A stretch of 45,882 nt of DNA from Burkholderiaceae bacterium (GTDB taxonomy: Bacteria; Pseudomonadota; Gammaproteobacteria; Burkholderiales; Burkholderiaceae_F): NCBI GenBank assembly GCA_017461315.1, contig JAFTYR010000003.1:1-45882 (forward strand), given 5' to 3'. The translations under genes and the position numbers were made by a program. Positions within the stretch are counted from its first letter, which is position 1. Every line of letters starts with the position of its first letter. Below, in pieces: positions 45,372 to 45,882 of the stretch. Below the pieces are notes generated by a model, which ran no database searches, was not told the origin of the DNA, and saw only the letters and a program-made list of their open reading frames with translations.

Positions 45372-45803
45372 ATGGCACTAGATCTTTCATCTGCTTTGGG
45401 ACAAGATATCGTTGATAAACGAATCGATATTTTGCAACGAGTTGACCACTTAGGAAGCATATCGAAAGCCGCTCGCTCCGCCGGCATTAGCTACAAGGCA
45501 GCTTGGCAAGCCATCGAAACCCTAAGCACACTCGCTGGCGAACCTGTCGTTCATAAAGTTGTTGGCGGTTCAGATGGTGGTGGTGCACAATTGACGGCAT
45601 CAGGAAAAGCGATCCTAGAGGCCTCAGCTACGCTCTCCAAGATAAGAAATCAAGTTTTAAACGATCTTCCTAACGGCCAGCACCGTACTCTTGCTACCCT
45701 CACCTCTTCTGCAGTTCGAATGAGTGTTCGGAACATTATTCCATGCAAAGTTCTCGAAATGAAAGGAGGGCTTTCTATGGAAAAACTAACGCTTGAAGTA
45801 TGA
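45372..45803 (+). CDS. modE: Molybdate-responsive regulator ModE, ended early by UGA
   Basis: The N-terminal ~110 residues are the ModE winged-helix domain: RIDILQRVDHLGSISKAARSAG, SYKAAWQAIETL, then GGGAQLTASGKAIL. A molybdate-binding Mop domain begins at about residue 114 (MSVRNIIPCKVLEM, KLTLEV) and is cut by UGA at codon 144 (45801-45803). The same frame continues beyond it with recognisable Mop sequence to the window end. As read, the product could dimerise and bind DNA but would have an incomplete ligand domain. It is divergent from modABC, the usual place for its regulator. Confidence 0.85.
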   Translation: MALDLSSALGQDIVDKRIDILQRVDHLGSISKAARSAGISYKAAWQAIETLSTLAGEPVVHKVVGGSDGGGAQLTASGKAILEASATLSKIRNQVLNDLPNGQHRTLATLTSSAVRMSVRNIIPCKVLEMKGGLSMEKLTLEV

Positions 45804-45882
45804 TTTGGTAATACATTAAGGGCAAGTATTACAACAGAAAGTGATCAACTTTTAGGAATCCATGTGGGGTTAACGGTCTTAG
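45804..45882 (+). pseudogene. modE: Continuation of the ModE Mop domain after the UGA (cut by window end)
   Basis: Twenty-six sense codons in the modE frame follow the UGA: FGNTLRASITTESDQLLG then IHVGLTVL. This matches the second half of a Mop domain (the A-x-I-T-x-E-S pattern and the following GLxxG strand). A 7-bp perfect hairpin (GTAATAC 45808-45814, GTATTAC 45826-45832) begins 4 nt after the UGA. The rest of the gene lies outside the window. Confidence 0.7.

Noticed and set aside
1..45882. CRISPR arrays, insertion sequences, rRNA genes, restriction or toxin-antitoxin genes
   Set aside because: None was seen; no regularly spaced repeats, transposase motifs or rRNA sequence are evident in the window.

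Overview
The window looks like part of a low-GC chromosome from Burkholderiales, most likely a gut Sutterellaceae-type bacterium. This is an inference from gene order and base composition, not from a database match. Several blocks are classic for Burkholderiales: hda - HAD phosphatase - pcnB - folK - panB - panC with purM divergent; tkt - gap - pgk; aroQ - accB - accC - prmA - DUF3426 protein; and aroE - RNB exonuclease - yqiA - mpl. The AT-rich sequence and a phytase-like enzyme fit a host-associated member. UGA is used as an ordinary stop throughout, often in ATGA or GTGA overlaps.

Layout. 1-1894: the edge of an integrated element, with a P4-type tyrosine integrase, directly repeated motifs in front of it, and tRNA-Leu(CAA) as the probable attachment gene; the rest of the element lies off the left edge. 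2078-6329: a large lipoprotein alpha/beta hydrolase convergent with polyphosphate kinase. 6582-10149: a MoaD/MoeB-like pair divergent from an amino-acid ABC importer. 10203-15313: the long minus-strand hda-to-panC operon. 15604-20305: purM, miaA-mutL and a DedA protein. 20361-24655: the tkt-gap-pgk sugar-phosphate operon. 24929-26880: rsmE and an MFS transporter. 27133-29952: a ferrous-iron operon with two FeoA proteins, FeoB and Fur-like boxes. 30113-32740: mgtE with a histidine-acid phosphatase directly behind it. 32818-37733: aroE, RNB nuclease, yqiA and mpl. 37791-42645: a conserved protein of unknown role, then aroQ-accBC-prmA and a DUF3426 protein. 42655-45882: the molybdate locus, modABC with divergent modE.

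How the parts fit. Most of the window is housekeeping: cofactors, fatty-acid initiation, central carbon, translation, repair and wall recycling. Two themes stand out. First, metal and phosphate acquisition: mgtE plus a secreted phytase-like enzyme sit next to feoAAB, and ppk lies elsewhere in the window. Second, molybdenum: ModABC/ModE import and sensing, plus MoaD and a MoeB-like activating enzyme for molybdopterin.

The most striking observation is in the molybdate locus. Both genes that carry molybdate-binding Mop/TOBE domains (modC and modE) are interrupted by an in-frame UGA, and the same frame stays open and recognisable after it. ModC keeps its whole ATPase domain and loses the TOBE domain. 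ModE keeps its DNA-binding domain and loses most of its Mop domain. This could be paired nonsense mutations, sequencing error or stop-codon recoding; the sequence alone does not decide.
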